Positions 34,363 to 42,680 of a stretch of DNA of 64,000 nucleotides are shown one piece after another. A program made the position numbers and the translations under genes. Below the pieces are notes generated by a model. That model ran no database searches. It was not told where the DNA came from and worked only from the letters and a program-made list of their open reading frames with translations. The stretch lies in assembly GCA_050732875.1 (NCBI GenBank), contig JBOHRQ010000004.1, positions 1-64,000 on the forward strand, read 5' to 3'. Every line of letters starts with the position of its first letter. Position 1 is the stretch's first letter. This DNA comes from DASRVA01 sp050732875. GTDB lineage: Bacteria; Gemmatimonadota; Gemmatimonadetes; JACCXV01; JAHWKZ01.

Positions 34363-35541
34363 CTAGCGCGTCGGCCGGAGCCCGGCCCGCTCGCGGTGGC
34401 GCTCGAGCGCCAGCGCGATCAGACGGTTGCAGAGCTCCGGGAAGGGGACGCCGCTCGCCTCCCAGAGCCGCGGGTACATGCTCATCCCGGTGAAGCCCGG
34501 GATGGTGTTGATCTCGTTCAGCCAGACCCGTCCGCTCTCCGCCTCCAGGAAAAAGTCGACCCGCGCCATCCCGGCGGCGGCGACGGCCCGGAATGCCTCG
34601 ACCGCGACCCTGCGCACCTCCTCGCTGACTACCTCGTCCAGCTCGGCGGGGATCACCAGCCGCACGGCATCGTCGAAGTACTTGTCCTCGTAGTCGTAGA
34701 ACTCGTGGCCCGGCACGACCTCGCCGACCACCGAGGCCTCGGGGTCGTCGTTGCCGAGGACGCCGCACTCCAGCTCGCGTCCGGCGATCGCCTTCTCCAC
34801 CAATAGCTTGACATCGTAGCGCGCCGCGTCGTCGAGAGCCGAGGGGAGCTCCTCCAGCGCATGGACCTTGTGGACGCCGATCGAGGAGCCGCTGTTGGCG
34901 GGCTTGACGAAGCACGGGAACCCGAGCCGGCTCGACACCTCGCCCTTCACGGCGGACGGATCCGCGTGCCACCGACGCGCGGTGGTCACGAGATGGGGGC
35001 CGACCGGGAGGCCCACTCCCTCCCAGAGTCGCTTGGCGACCGCCTTGTCCATCCCCAGCGCGCTCCCCAGGATCCCGGCTCCCACATAGGCCACGCCGGC
35101 CAGCTCGAAGAGCCCCTGTAGCGCGCCGTCCTCCCCGGTCTGGCCGTGGATCAGCGGGAAGACAACGTCGAGCGGCCGGTCGAGGGCGCCCGGGACGGGC
35201 GCGCCGGAAACGTGTGCCCCCGAACCGCCGGGGAGCGAAAGGAGCCGACCCCCGCGGCTGGGATCCCCCAGCAGCGCGATCGGGACGCTCTCCGCCACCT
35301 GGCCCTCCAGGGCTCCGGTCGCCCCGGCGCGCTCGATCAGCCGGTGGACGGCGTCCCCGGACACCAGCCAGCGGCCCTCCTTGGTGATCCCGATCTGGAC
35401 CACCTCGTAGCGCTCGGGATCGAGCGCGTCCAGGACGGAGCGGGCCGACATGAGGCTCACCTCGTGCTCGCTGGAGCGGCCGCCGAAGAGGAGGCCCACC
35501 CGGAGACGCTTCTTCTCAGCCACGGGCGGCCTCGTCGGCAT
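34363..35541 (-). CDS. ddl: D-alanine--D-alanine ligase
   Basis: An ATP-grasp enzyme that makes the D-Ala-D-Ala dipeptide of peptidoglycan. The 392-residue protein has the start RVGLLFGGRSSEHEVSLMSA. It also has FPLIHGQTGEDGALQGLFEL, FVKPANSGSSIGVHKV, and the metal/ATP motif WLNEINTIPGFTGMSMYPRL. The ATG at 35541 overlaps the preceding inositol-phosphatase gene by 26 bases. Longer open frames upstream lack family similarity. Confidence 0.96.
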   Translation of the reverse strand: MPTRPPVAEKKRLRVGLLFGGRSSEHEVSLMSARSVLDALDPERYEVVQIGITKEGRWLVSGDAVHRLIERAGATGALEGQVAESVPIALLGDPSRGGRLLSLPGGSGAHVSGAPVPGALDRPLDVVFPLIHGQTGEDGALQGLFELAGVAYVGAGILGSALGMDKAVAKRLWEGVGLPVGPHLVTTARRWHADPSAVKGEVSSRLGFPCFVKPANSGSSIGVHKVHALEELPSALDDAARYDVKLLVEKAIAGRELECGVLGNDDPEASVVGEVVPGHEFYDYEDKYFDDAVRLVIPAELDEVVSEEVRRVAVEAFRAVAAAGMARVDFFLEAESGRVWLNEINTIPGFTGMSMYPRLWEASGVPFPELCNRLIALALERHRERAGLRPTR

Positions 35542-36352
35542 AGGCCCCCAGCGCCTCCACCAGCATGGCATGCACCGCGGGGCTGCCGGCCGCGATCCAG
35601 CCGGTTCGGCGATGATCTCCGCCGCCGTTCCAGTCGGTGACCCTGCCCCCGGCCTCCAGGACCAGTACCTCCCCGGCGGCGATGTCCCAGGGAGAAAGCC
35701 CGATCTCCCAGAACCCGTCAACCCGCCCGGCCGCCGTCCACGCCAGGTCGAGTGCGGCCGCCCCGGCGCGCCGCATGTCGCCGACCCGCCCGAAGACCTC
35801 GCGGAAGGCACCCAGATAGAGGTCGGTCAGATCGGGCCACCGGAAGGGAAACCCCGTAGCCACCAGGCGCCGCTCGGGATCGTCGATGGACGACACCCGG
35901 ATCGGGCGCGCCGCCCGCATGTCGCCCTCGTCCACCCGCGCACCCGCGCCCGCCCGCGCAGAGAACCACTCGCCCCGCACCACATCGACGACCAGGCCCA
36001 GCACCGGCGTCTCGTCCTCGAAGAGGCCGATCGACACGGCAAACACGGGAAAGGCGTGGACGAAGTTGGTGGTCCCGTCGAGCGGGTCTATGAGCCAGCG
36101 CCAGGGGCTGGCTCCAGTGCGACCCCCCGATTCCTCGGCCACGATCGCGTGATCCGGGAATGCGCGCCCGATGCGCTCGACGATGGCTGTCTCGGCCGCC
36201 TCGTCGGCGATGGTGACGAAGTCCCGCGCCTGCTTGCGCTCGGCTCCTTGCGCATCGGCGCCGGCCAGCCGGGCCCGCAGGATCGTGACCGCGTCGGCGG
36301 CCGCCTCGCGGGCGACAGCCAGCGCTTCGGCGGACTCGATCCGGTCAGCCAC
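35516..36352 (-). CDS. suhB: Inositol monophosphatase family protein
   Basis: A 278-residue Mg-dependent phosphatase of the IMPase/SuhB family. It has the metal-binding motif WLIDPLDGTTNFVHAFP preceded by AEESGG, and the C-terminal motif SPWDIAAGEVLVLEAGG. The substrate could be inositol phosphate or another sugar phosphate. The GTG start at 36352 overlaps the proS stop by eight bases and its own 3' end overlaps ddl, so proS-suhB-ddl is one unit. Confidence 0.9.
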   Translation of the reverse strand: MADRIESAEALAVAREAAADAVTILRARLAGADAQGAERKQARDFVTIADEAAETAIVERIGRAFPDHAIVAEESGGRTGASPWRWLIDPLDGTTNFVHAFPVFAVSIGLFEDETPVLGLVVDVVRGEWFSARAGAGARVDEGDMRAARPIRVSSIDDPERRLVATGFPFRWPDLTDLYLGAFREVFGRVGDMRRAGAAALDLAWTAAGRVDGFWEIGLSPWDIAAGEVLVLEAGGRVTDWNGGGDHRRTGWIAAGSPAVHAMLVEALGAYADEAARG

Positions 36353-38072
36353 TCAGGCGGCCGCTCTCGATCCGCTCGCGAGCCAGCCCCACGACCGCCT
36401 CGGGCGGGACCTTCTCGGCGGCACCGGTCCGCCGCTCGACCAGCTCCACCGTTCCCTCTCCGAGCCCGCGCTCCCCGACCACGATCCGCCACGGGATCCC
36501 GATCAGATCGGCGTCGGCGAACTTGGATCCCGCGCGGTCGGGCCGGTCGTCCAGCAGGACCTCGAGGCCGGCCTCGCGACACTCGCCGTAGATCCGCTCG
36601 GCCGCCTCGACCACGGCCTTCGAGTCCATGTTGAGCGGAATCACCTCGACCTCGTACGGCGCGATCGCGACCGGCCACACGATCCCCTTCTCGTCGTGGC
36701 TCTGCTCGATGGCGGCCGCCACCGTGCGCGTGATCCCGAGCCCGTAGCAGCCCATCAGGAATGGACGCTGCTGACCTTCCTCGTCGAGGAACGTGGCATC
36801 CATCGCAACGGAGTACTTGGCGCCCAGATCGAAGATGTGGCCGACCTCGATGCCGCGTGACTCCTTGAGGGGCGCGGCGCAGCGCGGGCAAGGATCCCCG
36901 CCGCCCACGCGGGACACATCCGCCCACTCGTCGGGCTCGACGTCGCGGCCGATCTCGAAGCCGGTGACGTGGAAGTCGGTGCGGTTGGCGCCGGCCACCA
37001 GGTCACCGTGGCCCGCGAGCGTGTAGTCGGCCACGATCCGCACCTTGTCCGGCAGGCCGTGGGGTCCGGCGAAGCCGACCTCGGCGCCGGTCAGGGCCCG
37101 AACCGTCGCCCCGTCCGCCATCTCCAGCCGCTGCGCGTTCAGGTGGCGGACGAGCTTGGCCTCGCTGACCTCGCGGTCGCCGCGGACGAGAACTGCCACC
37201 GGCTTCCCGTCGGTCATGAAGAGCAGCGTCTTCACGAACGCGCTCGCCGGCCGCCCCAGCAGCTCGGCCACCTCCTCGACCGTCGTCTTCCCCGGCGTCC
37301 CGACCTCGGCCAGCGGCCCGGGCTCGTGGCCGGCCCCCGGCACGTGGTCGACCTTGACCCCCTCCGCGCGCTCGTCGCTGGCCGCGTAGCCGCAGGCACC
37401 GCAGGACAGGATGCCGCTCTCGCCGTTCTCGGCCAGCACCATGAACTCCTGGCTGACAGCCCCGCCGATGGCCCCGGACTCCGCCTCCACCGAGCGAAAC
37501 TCGAGGCCGCAGCGGGTGAAGATCCGCGTGTAGGCGTCGTAGTAGCCCCGGTACGTCTCGTCCAGCGACGCCTGGTCGGCGTGGAACGAGTAGCCGTCCT
37601 TCATCAGGAACTCGCGCGCCCGCATGACCCCGAACCGCGGCCGGATCTCGTCCCGGAACTTGGTCTGGATCTGGTACACGTTGAGCGGGAGCTGGCGGTA
37701 CGACCGCATCTCCTTCCGGGCGATGTCGGTGATCACCTCCTCGTGGGTGGGCCCCAGCGCGAACGGACGCCCGTGGCGGTCCTCCAGCCGCATCATGAGG
37801 GGGCCGTAGACCTCCCAGCGCCCGGACTCCTGCCACAGCTCGGCCGGGTGGATGATCGGCATCGTGAGCTCGACGGCGCCGATCCGGTCCAGCTCCTCGC
37901 GCACGATCCGCTCCACCTTGAGGATCACCCGCTGGAGCAGCGGCAGGTACGTGTAGACGCCGCGCGCCAGCGGCCTCAGGAGCCCGGCCCGCACCATCAG
38001 CCGGTGGCTCGCCACCTCGGCGTCGGCGGGATCCTCTCGAACGGTGGGGATGAAGGTCCGGGTCCAGCGCAT
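36345..38072 (-). CDS. proS: Prolyl-tRNA synthetase, bacterial type with editing insert
   Basis: A class II aminoacyl-tRNA synthetase charging tRNA-Pro. The 575-residue protein starts TRTFIPTVREDPADAEVASH. The class motifs are FALGPTHEEVITDIA, FRDEIRPRFGVMRAREFLMK and GCYGLGITRTVAA. Between them lies the editing domain that removes mischarged Ala, in the region of FVKTLLFMTDGKPVAVL. The ATG at 38072 fits the family N-terminus. Confidence 0.96.
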   Translation of the reverse strand: MRWTRTFIPTVREDPADAEVASHRLMVRAGLLRPLARGVYTYLPLLQRVILKVERIVREELDRIGAVELTMPIIHPAELWQESGRWEVYGPLMMRLEDRHGRPFALGPTHEEVITDIARKEMRSYRQLPLNVYQIQTKFRDEIRPRFGVMRAREFLMKDGYSFHADQASLDETYRGYYDAYTRIFTRCGLEFRSVEAESGAIGGAVSQEFMVLAENGESGILSCGACGYAASDERAEGVKVDHVPGAGHEPGPLAEVGTPGKTTVEEVAELLGRPASAFVKTLLFMTDGKPVAVLVRGDREVSEAKLVRHLNAQRLEMADGATVRALTGAEVGFAGPHGLPDKVRIVADYTLAGHGDLVAGANRTDFHVTGFEIGRDVEPDEWADVSRVGGGDPCPRCAAPLKESRGIEVGHIFDLGAKYSVAMDATFLDEEGQQRPFLMGCYGLGITRTVAAAIEQSHDEKGIVWPVAIAPYEVEVIPLNMDSKAVVEAAERIYGECREAGLEVLLDDRPDRAGSKFADADLIGIPWRIVVGERGLGEGTVELVERRTGAAEKVPPEAVVGLARERIESGRLSG

Positions 38073-38305
38073 GGGGCGGGTAGTGTATCCGGTGCGAACC
38101 CCTCCGACAATTCGGCGTCTTGCGGAGGGGATCACCGGTCTCCGCCGCGGCCGACCGAATCCCGTTGACGGTCCATGCACAACCGTATCCCCGCACCGGA
38201 CCCTCCCGGGTCATTGCAGATCGTACCTTCAGGCACTGTGGCGAGGTTATCTTATCACTCCGGACGCGCCCGGAAAGAGGCCGCCTGGTACAAGCACGGA
38301 GGCGT

Positions 38306-39037
38306 ATGAGGAAGGCAAGGATCGTTTTGTGCACCAGCCTCGCAGCGATCGGACTTGCCTTCGCTTGCGAGCGGCGTGACGAACGGATCGCGACGGAAAT
38401 CGTCGACACCGCAGCGGAATCGGTGTCGACCGTGGTCGCCGATACCCCTGCGGCTGGAGTGGCAGACACAGCCAGGCGGAGCTTCTCCTATGGCTGCCGC
38501 GACGAGTACCGCTTCGTCGCGCAGATGATGGCAGGCGGCGATTCGGTCAGGCTCCTGCTTTCGGACACGACACTCAACCTCCCCCACGTCGTGTCGGCGT
38601 CCGCTGCAAAGTACGGCGAGGGTCCCTATGTCTACTGGTCGAAGGGCGAAGAGGCGCTGCTCGAGACCCCCGACCGGTCGTTCACCGGTTGCGTGAGCGA
38701 TGAGGGCGGTGCCGGCTGGCAGGAAGCGAAGCGCCAAGGCGTCCGGTTCCGCGCCATCGGTCAGGAGCCCGGCTGGATCCTGGACGTCCATGAGCGCGAC
38801 TCGATCACGGTCCTGGCCGACTACGGCGAGTCCCGCTACCGGTTCCCGTCCGTCGAGCCCGAGGTGAATCGGAGCGCTGGCCAAACCATCTATCGGATCG
38901 AGACGGATGCGAACGGTGTGACGATCGTCATCGAGGATGAACCCTGCCGGGACGGGATGAGCGGCTGGCCTTACGAGGCGAGCGTCTCGCTGACGCTGGA
39001 CGGGCGGGATTACCAGGGCTGCGGACGCTGGCTGTGA
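38306..39037 (+). CDS. Lipoprotein with a MliC-like (lysozyme inhibitor) and a COG3650-like domain
   Basis: A 243-residue lipoprotein (lipobox LAFAC). The first half resembles MliC, the membrane-bound inhibitor of c-type lysozyme: FSYGCRDEYRFVAQM with SASAAKYGEGPYVYWSKGEEALL. The second half has the pattern RAIGQEPGWILDVHERDSI and later YQGCGRWL seen in a separate uncharacterised family often found beside META-domain proteins. Its stop overlaps the META lipoprotein by GTGA. A defence of the wall against lysozyme is inferred from family. Confidence 0.78.
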   Translation: MRKARIVLCTSLAAIGLAFACERRDERIATEIVDTAAESVSTVVADTPAAGVADTARRSFSYGCRDEYRFVAQMMAGGDSVRLLLSDTTLNLPHVVSASAAKYGEGPYVYWSKGEEALLETPDRSFTGCVSDEGGAGWQEAKRQGVRFRAIGQEPGWILDVHERDSITVLADYGESRYRFPSVEPEVNRSAGQTIYRIETDANGVTIVIEDEPCRDGMSGWPYEASVSLTLDGRDYQGCGRWL

Positions 39038-39549
39038 CAGCAGGCGACATCCGACGGGCTCTCCTTCGCGGCCTGGGCTTCATGGGGATCGCGTTGATCA
39101 TGACCGCCGCATGCCGGCACGGCCCTGAGACTTCGGCTCGTGGCATCCCCGACCAGCGCGCCGTCCCCGCTACGAGCCCCGCGGTCGAGGTCGTCGTCCC
39201 GACTGAGCTCGTGGATACCGCCTGGCAGCTCGTGCGCATCGACGGCTGGGAGCTGGATCCGGAGTTGCCCGACGTCACACTGACTTTTGAGCCGGACCGC
39301 CTCAGCGGCTCCGGCGGCTGCAACTGGTATACAGGATGGCTTGAAGAAGGGGACGGAGGGCTCAGGATCTCCCGCATGGCGGTCACGCGAAGGGACTGCA
39401 TACACCCTCGCATCATGGACCGCGAAGCGCGCTACCTGGTCGCGCTGGAGGAGATCTCCGGCTACCGTCTCACCGATGGCGAGCTAGCCCTGATCTACCG
39501 GACCGCCGAAAAGGAGGCGCGCCTGGTGTTCGAGGCTTCCGGCTCGTGA
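39034..39549 (+). CDS. META-domain lipoprotein
   Basis: A 171-residue lipoprotein (lipobox LIMTAAC) with a META domain like that of HslJ: DTAWQLVRIDGWEL, GSGGCNWYTGWLE and ISRMAVTRRDC. META proteins are periplasmic or outer-membrane and linked to heat or novobiocin response in other bacteria. The GTG start overlaps the MliC-like gene (GTGA), so the two are made together. It is followed by the Fic remnant on the other strand. Confidence 0.82.
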   Translation: MTAGDIRRALLRGLGFMGIALIMTAACRHGPETSARGIPDQRAVPATSPAVEVVVPTELVDTAWQLVRIDGWELDPELPDVTLTFEPDRLSGSGGCNWYTGWLEEGDGGLRISRMAVTRRDCIHPRIMDREARYLVALEEISGYRLTDGELALIYRTAEKEARLVFEASGS

Positions 39550-39582
39550 CCGCCGAGGCAGGAGCGAGTACCGAGGCCTGTG

Positions 39583-39780
39583 TTATTCGCCACCGCCGAA
39601 CAGATCGATGTAAGGCACGTAGCGGAATCGTCTGTTGCGCGTATGCCCGGTGAATTCGGCCAGAATCCGGCTTTCCTCGAACCGGCCGATCAGCTGGTTG
39701 GCAGACTGGAAACTCACGCGCGAAAATCGTCCCATAGTCAAGGCAGCCTTGAATTCTTCAACCGCGACTTCACCCCTGGC
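39583..39780 (-). pseudogene. Remnant of a Fic-family protein C-terminus
   Basis: On the minus strand an open stretch encodes VSFQSANQLIGRFEESRIL, then EFTGHTRNRRFRYVPYIDLF, and ends at TAA (39583). This matches the C-terminal winged-helix tail of Fic-domain AMP-transferase proteins (the pattern R-L-x-E-x-x-I-L-x-E-x-T-G-x-x-R-N-R-x-F-x-Y-x-x-Y). The catalytic Fic core (HPFxxGNGR) is absent and the frame is closed upstream by a TGA at 39783, next to the membrane gene. About 60 codons remain, so this is a truncated leftover of a lost gene. A 50-codon ORF from the ATG at 39735 remains intact. Confidence 0.7.
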
Positions 39781-40069
39781 TCAACGTGACCTCGACCCCA
39801 CCGATCCGCCCCGCGATCAGGTTGTAGAGCCCGCTCACGACCAGCCCCATGACGAACGCGATCACCCCGTAGAGGATCGGAAAGACTACGATCGCCGCGA
39901 TGCCGAAGAGCGGCGCCATCCAGGCCATCTCCTGATCCGACGAGGCACCAGCCACGGCCCCGATCAGCGCGAAGAACGTGAACAGGGCGCCCACGACGAA
40001 GCCGATGACCGCGTAGATCGCGCCCATCACCTTCGCCAGCGACAGGGGTCCTATGCGTTCGATGACCAA
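39770..40069 (-). CDS. Small conserved membrane protein
   Basis: A 99-residue protein with two long hydrophobic segments (AVIGFVVGALFTFFALIG and FGIAAIVVFPILYGVIAFVM) and no catalytic residue. It resembles a small membrane protein family of unknown function with the start ...GPLSLAKVMGAIYAVIGF. The start is TTG at 40069, decided by a strong AAGGAGG ribosome site five bases before it; no ATG or GTG is well placed. It overlaps the Fic remnant by a few bases. Confidence 0.7.
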   Translation of the reverse strand: MVIERIGPLSLAKVMGAIYAVIGFVVGALFTFFALIGAVAGASSDQEMAWMAPLFGIAAIVVFPILYGVIAFVMGLVVSGLYNLIAGRIGGVEVTLSQG

Positions 40070-40101
40070 GATGACCTCCTTGAAGGGTTGTGCTCGCTAC
40101 T

Positions 40102-41259
40102 TTATCCAGAGTGGCCGGAAAAGTCGATCTCGAGACGGGAAGACGCCCCGACGCCTCTACCCTCGTACGTGATCCGATAGATCGCGCCCGCCTCGTCGTC
40201 CGACACCAGCAGCGCTCCGTCGGGCATGACCAGGACGTCCACCGGCCGCCCCCACTCCTCCTCGCCCTGGAGCCAGCCCTCGGCGAACGGCTCGTAGGAG
40301 ACGGCGGCACCGGACTCGTCGAGCCGGACGAGCATCACGCGGTAGCCGATCTTCTCGCTCCGATTCCACGAGCCGTGCTCGGCGATGAAGATCTGGTCCC
40401 GGTACTGGGCGGGGAACATCTCCCCCGTGTAGAAGCGCATGCCGAGGCCCGCCACGTGCGGTCCCAGCTTCTGCGCGGGAGGCGTGAACCCGGAGCAGGG
40501 CCGGGCGTCGCCGAACTCGGGGTCTGGAATGTCGCCGCCGTGACAGTGGGGAAAGCCGAAGTCGAGGCCGGGCCCGGGAGCGCGGTTCAGCTCGTCCGGG
40601 GGCACGTTGTCACCCATCCGGTCGCGGCCGTTGTCGGTGAACCACAGGACGCCGGTCTCCGGATGCCAGTCGAAGCCGACCGAGTTCCTGAGCCCGCGCG
40701 CGTAGATCTCCCGGCCCGATCCGTCGGGCCGAATCCGGGTGATCGTGCCGAACGGGCTCTCGGGGTTGCAGATGTTGCACGGAACGCCGACCGGCACGTA
40801 GAGCCAGCCGTCGGGCCCGAAGCGGATGAACTTCCAGCCGTGGTGGCTCTCGGTGGGGTAGTCGTCGGCGATCACGACCGGCTCCGGCGGCGCGTCGAGC
40901 CGCTCGTCGATCCCGTCGTAGCGGAGGATCCGGTTGGTCTCGGCGACGTACAGCGAGCCTTCGCGCCAGGCCACCCCGTTGGGCGTGTTCAACCCCTCAG
41001 CGATCGTCGTCACCCGGTCGCCGGTGCCGTCACCGTCGGGGTCGGTCACCGCGTACACTTCGCCGTTCCCGTCGCGCGTCCCCACGTACAGGATCCCGTT
41101 CGGGGAGAGCGTCATCGAGCGCGCGTTTGGAACCCGGGCGTAGAGCGTGATCCGAAAGCCGTCCGGCAGCCGGATCGTCTCGAGCGGCAGCTCCTGGCTC
41201 TGCGCCGGGCTGCAGAAGAGGCTCGAGACGGCAGCGACGGAGATGAGCGCTCGTTTCAT
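40102..41259 (-). CDS. PQQ-type soluble sugar dehydrogenase-like protein
   Basis: A 385-residue exported protein with a signal peptide (MKRALISVAAVSSLFCSPAQSQ). It has the six-bladed propeller features of the glucose/sorbosone dehydrogenase family: ETIRLPDGFRITLYARVPNAR, then ESHHGWKFIRFGPDGWLYVPV, ARGLRNSVGFDWHPETGVLWFTDNGRD and IFIAEHGSWNRSEKIGYRV. Members bind PQQ and oxidise sugars in the periplasm, though many are of unknown substrate. No PQQ-synthesis gene is in the window. The ATG overlaps the selA stop by ATGA. Confidence 0.85.
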   Translation of the reverse strand: MKRALISVAAVSSLFCSPAQSQELPLETIRLPDGFRITLYARVPNARSMTLSPNGILYVGTRDGNGEVYAVTDPDGDGTGDRVTTIAEGLNTPNGVAWREGSLYVAETNRILRYDGIDERLDAPPEPVVIADDYPTESHHGWKFIRFGPDGWLYVPVGVPCNICNPESPFGTITRIRPDGSGREIYARGLRNSVGFDWHPETGVLWFTDNGRDRMGDNVPPDELNRAPGPGLDFGFPHCHGGDIPDPEFGDARPCSGFTPPAQKLGPHVAGLGMRFYTGEMFPAQYRDQIFIAEHGSWNRSEKIGYRVMLVRLDESGAAVSYEPFAEGWLQGEEEWGRPVDVLVMPDGALLVSDDEAGAIYRITYEGRGVGASSRLEIDFSGHSG

Positions 41260-42680
41260 GGAGATCCTCCCGCGGGAGTCCGGGCCTCACCGGGCATCAG
41301 GATTTCCTCGAGCCGCCGTGCGACGATCCGCTCCTCGCCCGGGAGGAGCGTCCGCACGTCGATCCAGACGGCATCCTCGGCTACCCGGGCCACGATCGGA
41401 GGGTCCCCGAGCCGGAGCTCCCGGGCGAGGCTCTCCGCGGGACGATCGGCGGGGACCACCCGGAGCGCGTAGCCCGGCAGGTCACGCTCCGGCAGCGTGC
41501 CGCCGCCCGTCCGACCCTGATGCGGTCGGACGTCGCAGTGCTCCCGCACCGATGGTGTCAGGCTTCCGAGGAGCGCCTCGGCCCTCTCCACGAGGTCCTC
41601 CGCCCCGGTCTCGACCATCGCGCGGACCGGGATCGCACCCCGGTCCTCGAGGAGGAGCCCGAGGGTCGCCTCGAGTGCGGCCAGCGTCATCTTGTCGACC
41701 CGGACCGCGCGCAGGAGTGGATTGGCCCGCACTCTGTCGAGGAGCTCCCGCCGCCCGCAGAGCAGTCCGGCCTGCGGTCCGCCCAGGAGCTTGTCGCCGC
41801 TCCCGCAGGCGAGATCGGCCCCGGCGGCGATCGCCGCCCCCAGGGTCGCCTCGTCCCCCACGTCGGCCGCCAGCGGATCGAGCAGCCCGGTCCCCTGATC
41901 GAACACGACCGGCACCCCGCGCGCCCCTGCCTCCCGGCACAGGATCTCGAGCGGCACCTCGGTCACGAACCCCGCCATCTCGAAGTTCGAGCGGTGCACC
42001 TTCACGATCGTCCCCACCTCGTGCTCGTCGAGGGCGCTCAGGTAGTCGTCGAGATGCGTGCGGTTGGTCGCACCCACCTCGACCACGCGGGCGCCCGTCC
42101 GGGAGAGGATCTCGTGGATGCGGAAGCCACCGCCGATCTCGACCAGCTCGCCGCGCGAGACGAGCGCCGCCCGGCCCCGTGCGAGCGTGTCCACGGCCAC
42201 CAGGAGCGCCGCGGCGTTGTTGTTGACCACGATCGCGTCCTCGGCCCCGGTCAGGAGCTCGAGGAGCGGCGCCAGGTGCGCGTAGCGCGACCCGCGTCGA
42301 CCCTCGGCGAGATCGTACTCCAGGGGCGAGTAGCCGCCGCCGGCGATGACCGCCGCCTCCAGCGCCTTCCCGGCCAGCGGGGCGCGGCCCAGGTTGGTGT
42401 GGACGACGACGCCGGTGGCATTGATCAGTCGCGATATGGAGGGCCGCCGGAGTGCCTGGATCTCGGACGCCCAGCGGGCGTCGACGGCGGCCGCGACCTC
42501 GTCCTTCGAACCGAAGCGGTCGGGCGAACGCTCCAGCTCCTCCCGGACGACGGCCAGCGCGCGGTCGAGGGCGACCCGCTCGAGGCGCGGCGCGGCGGCC
42601 ATCTGCCGAACCCCCTCCGGCGGCGACTCCAGGCAGCGACCCACCGCGGGAAGCCAGGCCAGCCGGGACGGTGAGGTCAC
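41256..42680 (-). CDS. selA: L-seryl-tRNA(Sec) selenium transferase
   Basis: A PLP enzyme that converts Ser-tRNA(Sec) to Sec-tRNA(Sec). The 474-residue protein has SRLINATGVVVHTNLGRAPL, YSPLEYDLAEGRRGSRY, VNNNAAALLVAVDTLA and the PLP lysine region LACGSGDKLLGGPQAGLLCG. The GTG at 42680 is chosen because it overlaps the upstream lipoprotein stop (GTGA) and leaves the family N-terminus SRLAWLPAVGRC. selB, selC, selD and any selenoprotein are not in the window. No in-frame TGA suggesting a selenocysteine was noticed here. Confidence 0.94.
   Translation of the reverse strand: MTSPSRLAWLPAVGRCLESPPEGVRQMAAAPRLERVALDRALAVVREELERSPDRFGSKDEVAAAVDARWASEIQALRRPSISRLINATGVVVHTNLGRAPLAGKALEAAVIAGGGYSPLEYDLAEGRRGSRYAHLAPLLELLTGAEDAIVVNNNAAALLVAVDTLARGRAALVSRGELVEIGGGFRIHEILSRTGARVVEVGATNRTHLDDYLSALDEHEVGTIVKVHRSNFEMAGFVTEVPLEILCREAGARGVPVVFDQGTGLLDPLAADVGDEATLGAAIAAGADLACGSGDKLLGGPQAGLLCGRRELLDRVRANPLLRAVRVDKMTLAALEATLGLLLEDRGAIPVRAMVETGAEDLVERAEALLGSLTPSVREHCDVRPHQGRTGGGTLPERDLPGYALRVVPADRPAESLARELRLGDPPIVARVAEDAVWIDVRTLLPGEERIVARRLEEILMPGEARTPAGGSP

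Noticed and set aside
41256..42680. An in-frame TGA read as selenocysteine near selA
   Set aside because: No gene in the window was seen broken by a TGA with similarity continuing past it.
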